From Alphaproteobacteria bacterium (GTDB taxonomy: Bacteria > Myxococcota_A > UBA796 > GCA-2862545), in the NCBI GenBank assembly GCA_020632885.1, contig JACKEQ010000003.1, positions 186,001 through 250,000 on the forward strand: a stretch of 64,000 nucleotides of DNA, written 5' to 3'. Position 1 is the stretch's first letter. Each line of letters opens with the position of its first letter. The position numbers and the translations under genes were made by a program. Below are positions 17,200 through 26,359 of the stretch, piece by piece. The notes beneath the pieces were generated by a model that was not told the DNA's origin, ran no database searches, and was given only the letters and a program-made list of their open reading frames with translations.

Positions 17200-18118
17200 C
17201 GTTGAAGGCGTGGGTGACCTGGTGGTGCGGGCGGATGCCACGCTTCTGGTGGAAGCCGAGGAGCCCGTTCCAGACGGCCGTGATGTTGGCCGCGAGGGCC
17301 TCCATGTCGCCATCGTTCACGAGGCTGCGGAGCTCGGAGACCGCCGGCGGGAGGTCCATGCCCTCGTAGCAGGCCGTGATGCGGTCGAGCGCCTCCTTGA
17401 GGCGCGCCTTCGTCTCGTCGCCGCCGTTCGCCGCCTCGGCGAGGGGCTCGAGGTCGTCGAGGGAGAGGCTGAGCGGGTCGTCCACCTCTTCCGTGTCCTC
17501 GGCGGCCGGAGGCGCGATGGTGGGCGTGAGCTCCACCTCCTCCTCGTCGAGGAGCGCCGGTGGCGCGGACACGCGGGAGGCCGCCGCGGGAGACGCGGGC
17601 GCGGTCGGTGCGACTGCGTTCAGGCCGAGGTCGGCCAGGAACTGCTCGGAGTCGCCGAACATGTCCTCGTAGTCCGCGAGGCTGAACCCACCCTTGATCT
17701 TGGTGGCGGGCCGCTCGTTGTCGGACTGGATCACCTTCACGCGACCGCTCGCGTTGGGCGAGAGGTCGATGTTCGGCGCCAGGATGGCGTCGACCTGCAG
17801 ACGGGCCGCACCGATGGTGATCTTCTCGGTGGCCGAGATGGCCTTCGTGTTGATCGCCTGCCCACCGAGCACGATTCGGGCGGCCTGGATCGACTCGCAG
17901 TCGATGTCGCCCTCGATCCGCAGCGTGCCGCCGCAGGACAGGCGCCCGGTGACGCGCGGCAGGCTGATCGTGAGGTCGCCGTCCGCGTGCACGGACCCGA
18001 GCTCGCGCCCCAGGGTCTGCTCGATGACGACGTCGCCACCGTGGGTGATGTTGAGCGTGTTCGCGTCGAGCTCGATGCCGACGGCCTTCGAGAGGACGAA
18101 TGCGGGGCTCGTGGCCAT
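17177..18118 (-). CDS. Bactofilin-like polymer-forming protein with helical C-terminal domain
   Basis: 313 residues. The N-terminal ~140 residues have short repeated beta-strand turns with polar/hydrophobic alternation (VIEQTLGRELGSVHADGDLT, GTLRIEGDIDCESIQAARIV, KITIGAARLQVDAILAP), the pattern of bactofilin or other right-handed beta-helix domains. A Pro/Ala/Glu-rich linker follows, then a helical C-terminal domain (ARLKEALDRITACYEGMDLP). No signal peptide. Possibly a cytoskeletal or scaffold element; only the beta-helix-like pattern is visible. A sigma70-type promoter lies just upstream (18151-18179). Confidence 0.6.
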   Translation of the reverse strand: MATSPAFVLSKAVGIELDANTLNITHGGDVVIEQTLGRELGSVHADGDLTISLPRVTGRLSCGGTLRIEGDIDCESIQAARIVLGGQAINTKAISATEKITIGAARLQVDAILAPNIDLSPNASGRVKVIQSDNERPATKIKGGFSLADYEDMFGDSEQFLADLGLNAVAPTAPASPAAASRVSAPPALLDEEEVELTPTIAPPAAEDTEEVDDPLSLSLDDLEPLAEAANGGDETKARLKEALDRITACYEGMDLPPAVSELRSLVNDGDMEALAANITAVWNGLLGFHQKRGIRPHHQVTHAFNVIHSLVS

Positions 18119-18150
18119 CTCAGGAGACTCCTGCTTCCGCGTGGTGGGCT

Positions 18151-18179
18151 AGGCTAGCGATGGGCGGACGACGTGTCAA
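18151..18179 (-). promoter_or_regulatory. Sigma70-type promoter for the bactofilin-like gene
   Basis: On the minus strand a perfect -35 TTGACA (18174-18179) is separated by 17 bp from TAGCCT (18151-18156). The likely transcription start falls about 25 bp before the ATG at 18118, and GGAG precedes that ATG. The -35 box overlaps the stop codon of the upstream gene (18176-18178), so the downstream gene can be transcribed independently of it. Confidence 0.6.
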
Positions 18180-18610
18180 TCGCGGGGCACGGCCATGACG
18201 TCCGAGGCCCGCTGGCCACCGCCGATGGCCTGGAGCTCGTCGTCGTAGTCGTCCGACACCTGGGCCACGTAACGGAGGGTCTTGTCGAACTCGTCGAAGT
18301 CGAGGTGGTTGCCCAGGAGGGTGGCCGAGAACGACAGCGTGTTGTCCTCGAAGAGCAGGAAGCTCCCGAAGAGGACCTCGGTGTTGAGGCGCAGGATGCG
18401 CTGCAGGAGCTCCAGTGTGGGCTCGAAGTCGCGAAGCATGATCGACGCGAACCTGCAGAACGTGTCCTCGCCGTCCTCGAACAACGAGATCATCACCACC
18501 GTGGACCCGTACTTGAACAGATACACGTGCTCCTCGGACGTATCCGCCACCACACCCATCTGCCCGAGATAGGTCCGGACGCGCTCCCCGAGGATGTCGA
18601 GCCGCTCCAT
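18176..18610 (-). CDS. YbjN/CesT-like small protein
   Basis: 144 residues, acidic, no signal. The alpha-beta pattern (YLFKYGSTVVMISLFEDGED, FCRFASIMLRDFEPTLELLQ, LRLNTEVLFGSFLLFEDNTL) matches the fold shared by YbjN-domain proteins and type III secretion chaperones. Families of this type often bind partner proteins or assist stress tolerance. Divergent from aroKB, whose start is 39 bp away, and upstream of the bactofilin-like gene on the same strand. Function not assignable. Confidence 0.65.
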   Translation of the reverse strand: MERLDILGERVRTYLGQMGVVADTSEEHVYLFKYGSTVVMISLFEDGEDTFCRFASIMLRDFEPTLELLQRILRLNTEVLFGSFLLFEDNTLSFSATLLGNHLDFDEFDKTLRYVAQVSDDYDDELQAIGGGQRASDVMAVPRD

Positions 18611-18648
18611 CGCTCCTCCCGGGGAGACTCTACTCGGAGGGGGCTCGC

Positions 18649-20196
18649 TTGGATCACCGCACCATCGCGCTCGTGGGCTTCATGGGCTCCGGGAAGTCCA
18701 CCGTGGGCGCCCGGATCGCCGAGCGGACCGGGCTCCCCCTCGTCGACCTGGACGCCCGGATCGAGGCCGCCCACGGCTCCATCCCCGCGCTCTTCGCGGC
18801 GCGCGGCGAGGCGGGCTTCCGGGAGCTCGAGTCCCAGGCGCTGCGCGAGGTCACCGGGCCCTGCGTGCTCGCCACCGGAGGTGGCACCCCCCTGGCCCCC
18901 CGCAACCGCGCGTGGCTCGAGACCCACACCGACACGGTGTTCCTGGACGTACCCCTGGAGGTCTGCCGTCGGCGCGTCGGCGACGGGGACGCCCGGCCGC
19001 TCTGGGGCGACGCGGATGCGCGGTTCGCCTCGCGCCGGCCCGTGTACGCGGCCGCCTGGCGCCGTGTGGACGCGAATGCACCGCCGGAGGAAGTCGCCGG
19101 ACGGGTGCTCGAAGCGCTGGCCGACCCCATGGAGCCGGTGGACCTCGTGCCTCCCTACGGCGTGCGGATCGGCCATGGGCTCGACGGGCTTCCCGAGGCC
19201 CTCGATGCGCTCGGGCCGGACGGGCTGATCGTCGTCACCGACAGCCAGGTCGGGCCCCTCTGGGCACCCGGGCTCCTCGAGGCGCTCGGGCACCCTCCCC
19301 TGCTCACCCTCCCCGCCGGGGAGGCCCAGAAGACCTTCGCCACCTTCGCGTCCCTCGTGGACGACCTGCTCGCGCTGCGCCCCAGCCGCCGGACGGTCGT
19401 GCTCGTGCTGGGCGGCGGCGTCCCGGGTGACGTCGCGGGCTTCGCGGCGAGCGTGGTCGCCCGCGGGCTACGCGTCGTCCAGCTGCCCACCACGACCCTC
19501 GCGATGATCGACAGCAGCGTGGGCGGGAAGACCGCCGTGAACCACCCGCGCGGGAAGAACCTCGTGGGCACCTTCCACCAGCCGTCGCTCGTCTGGGCCG
19601 ACCTCCGCACGCTGGGCACGCTGGACCCCCGGCACGCCCGGGCCGGGCTCGTGGAGGCCGTGAAGGTCGCCGCCACGCACGACCCCGTGCTCTTCGATCT
19701 GCTCGAGGTGGCGGCCTCCGATGTGCTGGACACTCCGGGCCTCCTGCGGAGCGTCGTGCGCCAGGCCGTCCGCGCCAAGGCCGGGGTGGTGGCCCGCGAT
19801 CCCTACGAGGGGGGCGAGCGCGCCCTGCTCAACGCGGGTCACACCGTGGGCCACGCGCTCGAACGAGCGCTCGGCTACGGCCACCTGCTCCACGGGGAGG
19901 CCGTGGCCATCGGGCTCTGCGCCGAGACGGCGTGGGCCGTGGATGTGGGGCGCGCCGCACCGCGCGCCGCGGCGCGCCTCGAGTCCGTGCTGGAGGCGCT
20001 CGGAGCCCCCGTGCGCTGGCCGCCCGGCGTGGCGCGTGAGGCGTTCGTGAGCGCTGTGCTGGTGGACAAGAAGGCCGGTCGGGATACCCTTGGTGTACCG
20101 TACGTGTCCGACGTGGGCCATGGTGCCATGGCCACCGAAGACCCCGAGTCCTTCGCGAACGCCATCCTCGCCCTCCGAGCCCCACTTCTCCCATGA
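18649..20196 (+). CDS. aroKB: Bifunctional shikimate kinase / 3-dehydroquinate synthase
   Basis: 515 residues, TTG start at 18649 with CGGAGG upstream. Residues 1 to ~160 form shikimate kinase: P-loop GFMGSGKST, substrate Asp in LVDLDARIE and GGGTPL. Residues ~170-515 form 3-dehydroquinate synthase: GGGVPGDVAGF, LPTTTLAMIDSSVGGKTAVN and the zinc ligands Glu in GLVEAVK and His in NAGHTVGHA and HGEAVAIG. It covers two non-consecutive steps of the shikimate pathway in the cytosol; aroQ, the step between, is 2.2 kb downstream on the same strand. The next gene overlaps by 4 bp. Confidence 0.95.
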   Translation: MDHRTIALVGFMGSGKSTVGARIAERTGLPLVDLDARIEAAHGSIPALFAARGEAGFRELESQALREVTGPCVLATGGGTPLAPRNRAWLETHTDTVFLDVPLEVCRRRVGDGDARPLWGDADARFASRRPVYAAAWRRVDANAPPEEVAGRVLEALADPMEPVDLVPPYGVRIGHGLDGLPEALDALGPDGLIVVTDSQVGPLWAPGLLEALGHPPLLTLPAGEAQKTFATFASLVDDLLALRPSRRTVVLVLGGGVPGDVAGFAASVVARGLRVVQLPTTTLAMIDSSVGGKTAVNHPRGKNLVGTFHQPSLVWADLRTLGTLDPRHARAGLVEAVKVAATHDPVLFDLLEVAASDVLDTPGLLRSVVRQAVRAKAGVVARDPYEGGERALLNAGHTVGHALERALGYGHLLHGEAVAIGLCAETAWAVDVGRAAPRAAARLESVLEALGAPVRWPPGVAREAFVSAVLVDKKAGRDTLGVPYVSDVGHGAMATEDPESFANAILALRAPLLP

Positions 20197-20684
20197 AGCA
20201 CACCCCGCTCCTCATCGCCTCCCTGCTCCTCGCTGCCGGCTGCTCCGAAGACGGTCGCACCGCCGAGGGCGCGCAGGTGTTGGTGCCGGACAACGTCCGG
20301 GTGGAGTGGGACGATCGCTTCAACGGCGAGCAGGACGGCCTCGGGATCCTCGTCCCGGTGGACCTGATGGTCTACGAGGGCAGCACCGGCGAGCCGCTCG
20401 GGCTCGTGCGGATCGACGTGCAGGCCTCCGCGGGTGCCACCGTGATCGGGTCGGGCACGGTCGACACGCACTCGGGCGACTGCTCTGCGTGCGTCTGGGA
20501 TGCCGGGCGCGACCGCTACGTGCTGCTCCCCGGCGCGCACGACGATGCGCCGTTGCTCACCGACACCGACGGCATGGCGCGCGTCTACCTCTGGATCGAT
20601 GCCTTCCCGGGCAGCCTCGAGCCGATCGAGGTGGACGTCGACACCGAGGCCAGCGGCGCCACGTTCGAGATCCACGGCTTCTGA
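20193..20684 (+). CDS. Predicted lipoprotein downstream of aroKB
   Basis: 163 residues. Signal MKHTPLLIASLLLAAGC with a textbook lipobox. The mature domain looks like a beta-sandwich with an Ig-like pattern (VDLMVYEGSTGEPLGLVRID, VDTHSGDCSACVWDAG containing a Cys pair, ARVYLWIDAFPGSLEPIEVD). Such domains serve as big/invasin-like repeats in other proteins, but here there is one copy. ATG overlaps the aroKB stop. Function unknown. Confidence 0.75.
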   Translation: MKHTPLLIASLLLAAGCSEDGRTAEGAQVLVPDNVRVEWDDRFNGEQDGLGILVPVDLMVYEGSTGEPLGLVRIDVQASAGATVIGSGTVDTHSGDCSACVWDAGRDRYVLLPGAHDDAPLLTDTDGMARVYLWIDAFPGSLEPIEVDVDTEASGATFEIHGF

Positions 20685-20789
20685 TCGCTTCCTGGGCCTT
20701 CCGAGCGCCTGGGACCCCGCGAGCAACGTAGCTGCCCCCCGAGGTCGGGAGTGCGCGTGTAGACCACACGGTGGAGTCGGTGGTACACT

Positions 20790-22373
20790 ATGCGGCCCCG
20801 CGTTCCGGATCCCCCCTTGGCCCTCACCGACCCCGAGCTCGACCTCCTCCGCGAGATGCTTGAAGAAGACCCCGCCGACGAGGTGTTCCTCCAGGTGGGC
20901 GAGGAGCTCGTGCGCCGCGGCGACCATGCGGGCGCCGCGGAGGTCCTGCGCCAGGGCCTCGATGCCCATCCGAACGAGCCGGACGGCTGGCGTTTCCTCA
21001 CGCGGGCGGCCCTCGAGTGCAACCGGTACGACGAGGCCCTCCGCGCGTGGGACAAAGCCGGGGACGAGCACCAGGCAGACCCCGACTTCGCGCGCCTGCG
21101 GATCCTGGCCCTCGAGCGTGCGGGGCGCATCGACGAGGCGCGGCGCGCCGTGGACGACTTCGAGTCGCGCTTCGACGGATTCGATGTGGTCGTCGAGGCC
21201 GCCAAGGAGCGGATGGAGGCCCCGCCCGCGTCGGACCTGCTCTCGGCCTACGATCCCTTCCTGAACGTCCGGATGGCCGAGCGCTACGCCGCCATGGGGC
21301 GCGAAGACCGCGCGGTGCGCGTCTACCGCCGGATCCTGTTCCGCCACCCGGACCAGATCGCCATCCGGGCGCGCCTCGAGCAGCTCCACGGCGCCACTTC
21401 GGACCTCGACGACTACACCGATCTCTCGGAGGAGCTGGCGGATCCCAACCTGGTCCCGCCGGTGTTCGAGATGCCGATGCCCGGCATCACCAGCGCCAGC
21501 GTGAAGCCGGCGCCCCAGCGCGACGCCCAGCCTCCCGCGGCTGCCCGGATGCCTGACGCCGATCTGCCCACGCCCCAGCTCGACGAGGAGGACGAAGGGC
21601 CTTCCTACACGGCTCCGTCGTACGAGCCCATCGCGCAGGCCGCCGTGCAGCGGGAGCCCGAGCCCGAGCCCGTGCCGGAGCCCGACGCCGTCGCGGTGGA
21701 TGCCGTGGAGCCGTCCCCGGCCGAAGCGGAGCCCTACGACCCCTACGCGGAGCCGGCCACCGAGGAGATCACCCTCGGGCTGCCACGCGAGGTCACCGAA
21801 GAGATCCTCGCTGTCTTCCCGGTCGAAGAGACGGAGGAGGTCCTCGCTGCCCTCCCCGACGAAGAGGAGGTCCTCGCGGCCCTCCCCGACGAAGAGGAGG
21901 TCCTCGCGGCCCTCCCCGCCGAGGAGGAGGTCCTCGCGGCCCTCCCCGACGAAGAGGAGGTCCTCGCGGCCCTCCCCGCCGAGGAGGAGATCCTCGCGGC
22001 CCTCCCCGACGAAGAGGAGATCCTCGCGGCCCTCCCCGACGAAGAGGAGGTCCTCGCGGGCCTCCCCGACGAGGACGATGAGGATCTCATCCAGACCCAG
22101 CTCGCCGAGCCGGAGCCTGTCCGACGCGCGGTGGCCCCGGAGGAGGCCATCACGGAGATCGCCGCCCCACCCGACCTCTCCGACCTGTCGCCCGCCCGGA
22201 AGAAGATCCCGAAGGCGCTCGAGCAGTTCATGCAGGGCGCTCGCGAGGCCGAGCGCCGCGCGCAGGAGTCGGACGACCACGAGGAGGAGGAGCTCGAGGA
22301 GCTCCCCGGCCTGTCGGAGGTGGGCATGACCCCCCGCAAGCGCAAGAAGCGCCGGTCCCTCCTCAAGCGATGA
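20790..22373 (+). CDS. TPR protein with acidic 10-residue tandem repeats
   Basis: 527 residues. The N-terminal ~200 residues carry TPR-like helix pairs (VFLQVGEELVRRGDHAGAAE, AERYAAMGREDRAVRVYRRI). A Pro/Glu-rich linker leads to eight consecutive copies of a 10-residue unit, EEEVLAALPD or close variants, encoded by the 30-bp repeat at 21841-22080. A basic C-terminus ends KRKKRRSLLKR. No signal peptide. It may be a cytoplasmic scaffold with an extended acidic arm. The stop overlaps the aroQ start (ATGA). The 105 bp before it holds no gene. Confidence 0.8.
   Translation: MRPRVPDPPLALTDPELDLLREMLEEDPADEVFLQVGEELVRRGDHAGAAEVLRQGLDAHPNEPDGWRFLTRAALECNRYDEALRAWDKAGDEHQADPDFARLRILALERAGRIDEARRAVDDFESRFDGFDVVVEAAKERMEAPPASDLLSAYDPFLNVRMAERYAAMGREDRAVRVYRRILFRHPDQIAIRARLEQLHGATSDLDDYTDLSEELADPNLVPPVFEMPMPGITSASVKPAPQRDAQPPAAARMPDADLPTPQLDEEDEGPSYTAPSYEPIAQAAVQREPEPEPVPEPDAVAVDAVEPSPAEAEPYDPYAEPATEEITLGLPREVTEEILAVFPVEETEEVLAALPDEEEVLAALPDEEEVLAALPAEEEVLAALPDEEEVLAALPAEEEILAALPDEEEILAALPDEEEVLAGLPDEDDEDLIQTQLAEPEPVRRAVAPEEAITEIAAPPDLSDLSPARKKIPKALEQFMQGAREAERRAQESDDHEEEELEELPGLSEVGMTPRKRKKRRSLLKR
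21841..22080 (+). repeat. 30-bp in-frame tandem repeat, 8 copies
   Basis: Eight head-to-tail 30-bp units, each beginning TCCTCG and containing CCCTCCCCG. Copies differ mainly at two positions: GAC/GCC (Asp or Ala) and GAA/GAG codons, and GTC/ATC (Val or Ile). The last copy diverges at its end. A more degenerate precursor unit lies just before 21841. Near-identity at synonymous sites suggests recent expansion or ongoing conversion, so copy number may vary between strains. Confidence 0.95.
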
Positions 22374-22807
22374 CGCGGATCCTGGTCCTCCATGGGCCCA
22401 ACCTGAACCTGCTGGGCACGCGGGAACCCGGGCTGTACGGCCACGACACGTTGCACGCGATCACCTCCCGGCTCGACACGCTCGCCGTCGAGCTCGGCCT
22501 GGAGCTCGAGCACCTCCAGTCCAACCACGAGGGCGTCCTGGTGGACGCCATCCAGGCCGCACCCGCCCAGGGGGTCGCGGGCATCCTGATCAACGCGGCC
22601 GCCTACACGCACACGTCGGTGGCCCTGCGCGACGCGCTCGTGGCCGTGGGCCTCCCGTTCGTGGAGGTCCACCTGTCCAACGTGCATGCGCGGGAGCCCT
22701 TCCGCCACACGAGCCTGCTCGCGGACCGCGCGGTCGGTGTGGTCACGGGCTTCGGAAGCACGTCCTACACCCTGGGTCTCCGCGGACTGGCGGAAACCCT
22801 GACATAG
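22370..22807 (+). CDS. aroQ: Type II 3-dehydroquinate dehydratase
   Basis: 145 residues, usual length for the small dodecameric type II enzyme that dehydrates 3-dehydroquinate to 3-dehydroshikimate. Motifs are LHGPNLNLLG, the catalytic loop Arg/Tyr region (REPGLYG), SNHEG, INAAAYTHTSVALRD and the His in EPFRHTS. ATG overlaps the stop of the TPR gene. Followed 63 bp later by accB. Completes the early shikimate set with aroKB. Confidence 0.95.
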   Translation: MTRILVLHGPNLNLLGTREPGLYGHDTLHAITSRLDTLAVELGLELEHLQSNHEGVLVDAIQAAPAQGVAGILINAAAYTHTSVALRDALVAVGLPFVEVHLSNVHAREPFRHTSLLADRAVGVVTGFGSTSYTLGLRGLAETLT

Positions 22808-22870
22808 AGAGCACGTGACGCAGGGGTCCCTGCACGGTATGACCATCGCCCCTTGCACTGGAGTCGGTCG

Positions 22871-23335
<465 letters not shown>

Positions 23336-23342
23336 GGCCGCC

Positions 23343-24689
23343 ATGTTCCAGAAGGTCCTGATCGCGAACCGCAACGAGATCGCGCTGCGCGTGATCCGCG
23401 CGTGCCGCGAGCTCGGCATCCCCACGGTGGCCGTGTACTCCACGGCCGACGCCAACGCCCTGCACGTGCGGTTCGCCGACGAGGCCATCTGCATCGGCCC
23501 TCCGATGGCCACCAAGTCCTACCTGCACCAGCCGTCCGTGCTCGCCGCGGCGGAGATCAGCGGCGCGGACGCCATCCACCCCGGCTACGGGTTCCTCGCC
23601 GAGAACGCGCAGTTCGCCAGCGCCGTCCGCCAGCTCGGCAAGACCTTCATCGGTCCGAGCGTCGAGCACCTCAAGATGTTCGGCGACAAGCTCTCCGCCA
23701 AGGAGGCCGCCGCCCGCGCCGGCCTGCCGATGCTCAAGGGCTCCGGCGGTGCGGTCGCCACGATCGAGGAGGCCATCCAGGCCGCCGAGACAGCCGGCTA
23801 CCCCGTCATCCTCAAGGCGGCCTTCGGCGGCGGCGGCAAGGGCATGCGCGTCGTCGAGGACCCCGCGACCCTCGAGCGTGTCTTCAAGCTCACGCAGACC
23901 GAGGCCCAGGCCGCGTTCGGCAACGGCGACGTGTTCATCGAGCGCTACCTGCGCGCCCCGCGTCACGTCGAGGTCCAGGTGGCCGGCGACGGCCGTGGCG
24001 TCGGCCTGCACTTCGGAACCCGCGACTGCTCGATGCAGCGCCGGCACCAGAAGATCATCGAGGAAGCCCCGGCGCCCAACCTCTCGGACGACCTCCGGGC
24101 CCGGATCTGCAAGGCGGGTGCGGACCTCGTCGCCAACGTGAACTACCAGACCGTCGGCACCGTCGAGTTCCTGGTGGAGGGCGAGGAGTTCTTCTTCCTC
24201 GAGGTGAACCCCCGGATCCAGGTGGAGCACCCGGTCACCGAGGAGGTGACGGGCGTCGACCTCATCAAGCTCCAGATGGAGCTCGCGGCCGGCATGGGCT
24301 TCCCGTTCACGCAGGACGAGGTGAAGATCGAGGGCCACGCCATCGAGATCCGCGTCAACGCCGAGAACCCCGACACGTTCCTGCCCTCGCCGGGTCTCGT
24401 CACCGGCTACCACGAGCCGGGCGGTCCGGGTGTGCGCATCGACAGCGCCATCCACGAGCAGGCCGTGGTGCAGCCCTTCTACGACTCGCTCACCGCGAAG
24501 CTCATCGTGAAGGGCCGCGACCGCGAGCACGCCCGCATCCGCCTGCTGTCCGCCATGGACGAGTTCATCGTGGAGGGAATCTACACGACCATGCCCCTCC
24601 AGCGCGAGCTCCTGCTGGGCGAGGCCTTCCGCAACGTGACGTTCTGGACGCGCTACGTCGACAAGTTCGTCGAAGAGCGCAACGGCTGA
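23343..24689 (+). CDS. accC: Biotin carboxylase of acetyl-CoA carboxylase
   Basis: 448 residues, full length. N-terminal domain KVLIANRNEIALRVIRAC, ATP-grasp glycine loop (AAFGGGGKGMRVV), catalytic region EFLVEGEEFFFLEVNPRIQV and EHPVTEEVTGVDL, and RVNAENP near the C-terminal domain. Catalyses ATP-dependent carboxylation of biotin on AccB. Downstream gene is convergent, only 3 bp after the stop, with no hairpin terminator. Confidence 0.97.
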   Translation: MFQKVLIANRNEIALRVIRACRELGIPTVAVYSTADANALHVRFADEAICIGPPMATKSYLHQPSVLAAAEISGADAIHPGYGFLAENAQFASAVRQLGKTFIGPSVEHLKMFGDKLSAKEAAARAGLPMLKGSGGAVATIEEAIQAAETAGYPVILKAAFGGGGKGMRVVEDPATLERVFKLTQTEAQAAFGNGDVFIERYLRAPRHVEVQVAGDGRGVGLHFGTRDCSMQRRHQKIIEEAPAPNLSDDLRARICKAGADLVANVNYQTVGTVEFLVEGEEFFFLEVNPRIQVEHPVTEEVTGVDLIKLQMELAAGMGFPFTQDEVKIEGHAIEIRVNAENPDTFLPSPGLVTGYHEPGGPGVRIDSAIHEQAVVQPFYDSLTAKLIVKGRDREHARIRLLSAMDEFIVEGIYTTMPLQRELLLGEAFRNVTFWTRYVDKFVEERNG

Positions 24690-24692
24690 CAG

Positions 24693-25274
24693 TCACTCCC
24701 GGGCGGTGAGCCCGGCGAGCCTCGCCTGCTGGGCCTCCGCGTCCGCGGCGGTCCCCGCGCCCGCATCGTGCCGTGCGCGGATCGCCTCGATCGCCTGGGC
24801 CACCCGCTCCATGGACGCCTTGTCCATCCGCGACGTGCGCACCTCCACGATGCGCCGCTGACGGTCGATGAAGCTGATGCCGAACGGGCTCGCGACGACC
24901 TGGCGCAGCTCGCTGAACGGGAGGAACACCGGCTCCGCGGGCCTACCCAGGCCGAGCAGGTGGGGTCCGTCCCATCTGTCGGCCACCAGATCCCCCTGGT
25001 GGGGGGAATGGCGGGAGTGCACCTGCCCCACCGACACGCCCGCGTGGGTGACCTCGATGCGTCCCACGACCGTGCGCGGCGTCAGCAACACGACCACGAC
25101 GGCGACCGCCCATGCGACGGGGATGCCCACGATGGTGAGGGAGAGGAGGACGACGACCACGTACAGACACCCGTACCGCGACTGGCTCTTCGCCACTGCG
25201 CTGGCCTCCTCGTCCAGGATCAGGCACAGAACCCGATCGGGCTCCTCACGGAACAGGGCGCCCTCGCGCCTCAT
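24693..25274 (-). CDS. Membrane protein with two adjacent hydrophobic segments
   Basis: 193 residues. Soluble N-terminus, then a hydrophobic hairpin (YVVVVLLSLTIVGIPVAWAVAVVVVLL), then a beta-rich region (VFLPFSELRQVVASPFGISF) and a helical C-terminus (MERVAQAIEAIRARHD). The organisation resembles small bacterial PH-like membrane proteins, but I do not recognise the family. ATG overlaps the murG stop (ATGA), so it is the last gene of the thioesterase-murG run. Confidence 0.65.
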   Translation of the reverse strand: MRREGALFREEPDRVLCLILDEEASAVAKSQSRYGCLYVVVVLLSLTIVGIPVAWAVAVVVVLLTPRTVVGRIEVTHAGVSVGQVHSRHSPHQGDLVADRWDGPHLLGLGRPAEPVFLPFSELRQVVASPFGISFIDRQRRIVEVRTSRMDKASMERVAQAIEAIRARHDAGAGTAADAEAQQARLAGLTARE

Positions 25275-26359
25275 CGGCCTGTCAGGAGCGCCTCGACGAT
25301 GTCCGCCGCCTCCCGGGCCGCCTCGAGCTTCGCCAGGGCCTTCGCGCCCTCACGCATGGCCTGGAGACGGTCGGCGTCGCCGAGCAGGGCACGCACTGCC
25401 TCCACGTTGGCCGCGAGGTCCCAGCCCGCCTCCACGACCACCAGCGCAGCGCCGCCCTCCTCGAGGCCGCGCGCGTTCTCCTCCTGGTGGTTCTCGGTGA
25501 CGTTCGGGCTCGGGATGAGCACGGAGGGGAGGCCCACCGCGCAGAGCTCCGCGAGGGTCGAGCTGCCCGCGCGACAGACGGCCAGGTCCGCGGCGGCGTA
25601 CGCGTCGCCCATGCGGTCCTCGTAGTCCACCAGCACGACGCCCTGCGGGACGGACGACCCCAGCGCCGCCTTCACCTCGTCGTGGTAGCGCGGGCCGGTG
25701 AGGTGCAGGACCTGGAAGTCGCGGTCGGCCTTCGCGACCGCCACGGCGAGCTCGTTGAGCTTGGCCGCCCCGAGGGACCCGCCCACGAAGAGCACGACGG
25801 GACGGTCGGGATCGAGCCCGTAGCGCGCACGCGCCGCTGCCCGGTCGCCGGCCAGCACCTTCGGGTTGACCGGCACCCCCACCAGGTGGCGCGGCTTGTC
25901 GTCCGGGAAGCGCGAGCGGGTCTTCTCGAACGTGAGCAGGATGGCATCGGCGAACCGACCACACAGCTGGTTCGCCTTGCCGGGCACCGCGTTGGCCTCG
26001 TGGATGACGCGGCGCGCGCCGAGCGTCCACGCCGCGAGGACCGGCGGGGCCGAGACGTAGCCGCCCACCCCGAGGACGAGCTCGATGCCGTCGCGCTTGA
26101 GCTCGCCGCGGGTCGCGAGCACCGCGCGGAACAGGCTCCACGCGAAGGCGAGCTTGCCCACGATGCCGCCCCGCGGGTACTGCATGGCCCGCACCGGGCG
26201 GAACGTGTAGCCGCGCTCGGGGGCCACCCGCGCCTCGAGACGCTCGGGGTCGCCGTAGTACAGCACCTCGTGACCCCGCTCCCGCAGCACGTCCCCGATG
26301 GCCAGGGCCGGGTACACGTGCCCCCCGGTGCCTCCGCCGGCCAGCGCGATCTTCGCCAT
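25271..26359 (-). CDS. murG: UDP-N-acetylglucosamine-lipid II transferase MurG
   Basis: 362 residues, typical length. N-terminal GGGTGGHVYPALAIG, HEANAVPGKANQL, the donor-binding GGSLGAAKLNE and CRAGSSTLAEL / PSPNVTENHQEENAR in the C-domain are all present. Transfers GlcNAc to lipid I at the inner face of the cytoplasmic membrane in peptidoglycan synthesis. Here murG lies outside a dcw cluster, between a thioesterase and a small membrane protein. Start overlaps the preceding stop by one base (TGATG). Confidence 0.96.
   Translation of the reverse strand: MAKIALAGGGTGGHVYPALAIGDVLRERGHEVLYYGDPERLEARVAPERGYTFRPVRAMQYPRGGIVGKLAFAWSLFRAVLATRGELKRDGIELVLGVGGYVSAPPVLAAWTLGARRVIHEANAVPGKANQLCGRFADAILLTFEKTRSRFPDDKPRHLVGVPVNPKVLAGDRAAARARYGLDPDRPVVLFVGGSLGAAKLNELAVAVAKADRDFQVLHLTGPRYHDEVKAALGSSVPQGVVLVDYEDRMGDAYAAADLAVCRAGSSTLAELCAVGLPSVLIPSPNVTENHQEENARGLEEGGAALVVVEAGWDLAANVEAVRALLGDADRLQAMREGAKALAKLEAAREAADIVEALLTGR

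Noticed and set aside
20685..20789. TACACT just before the TPR gene as a leaderless -10 box
   Set aside because: It ends directly at the ATG, too close for a transcription start at the codon, and no -35 element is evident.
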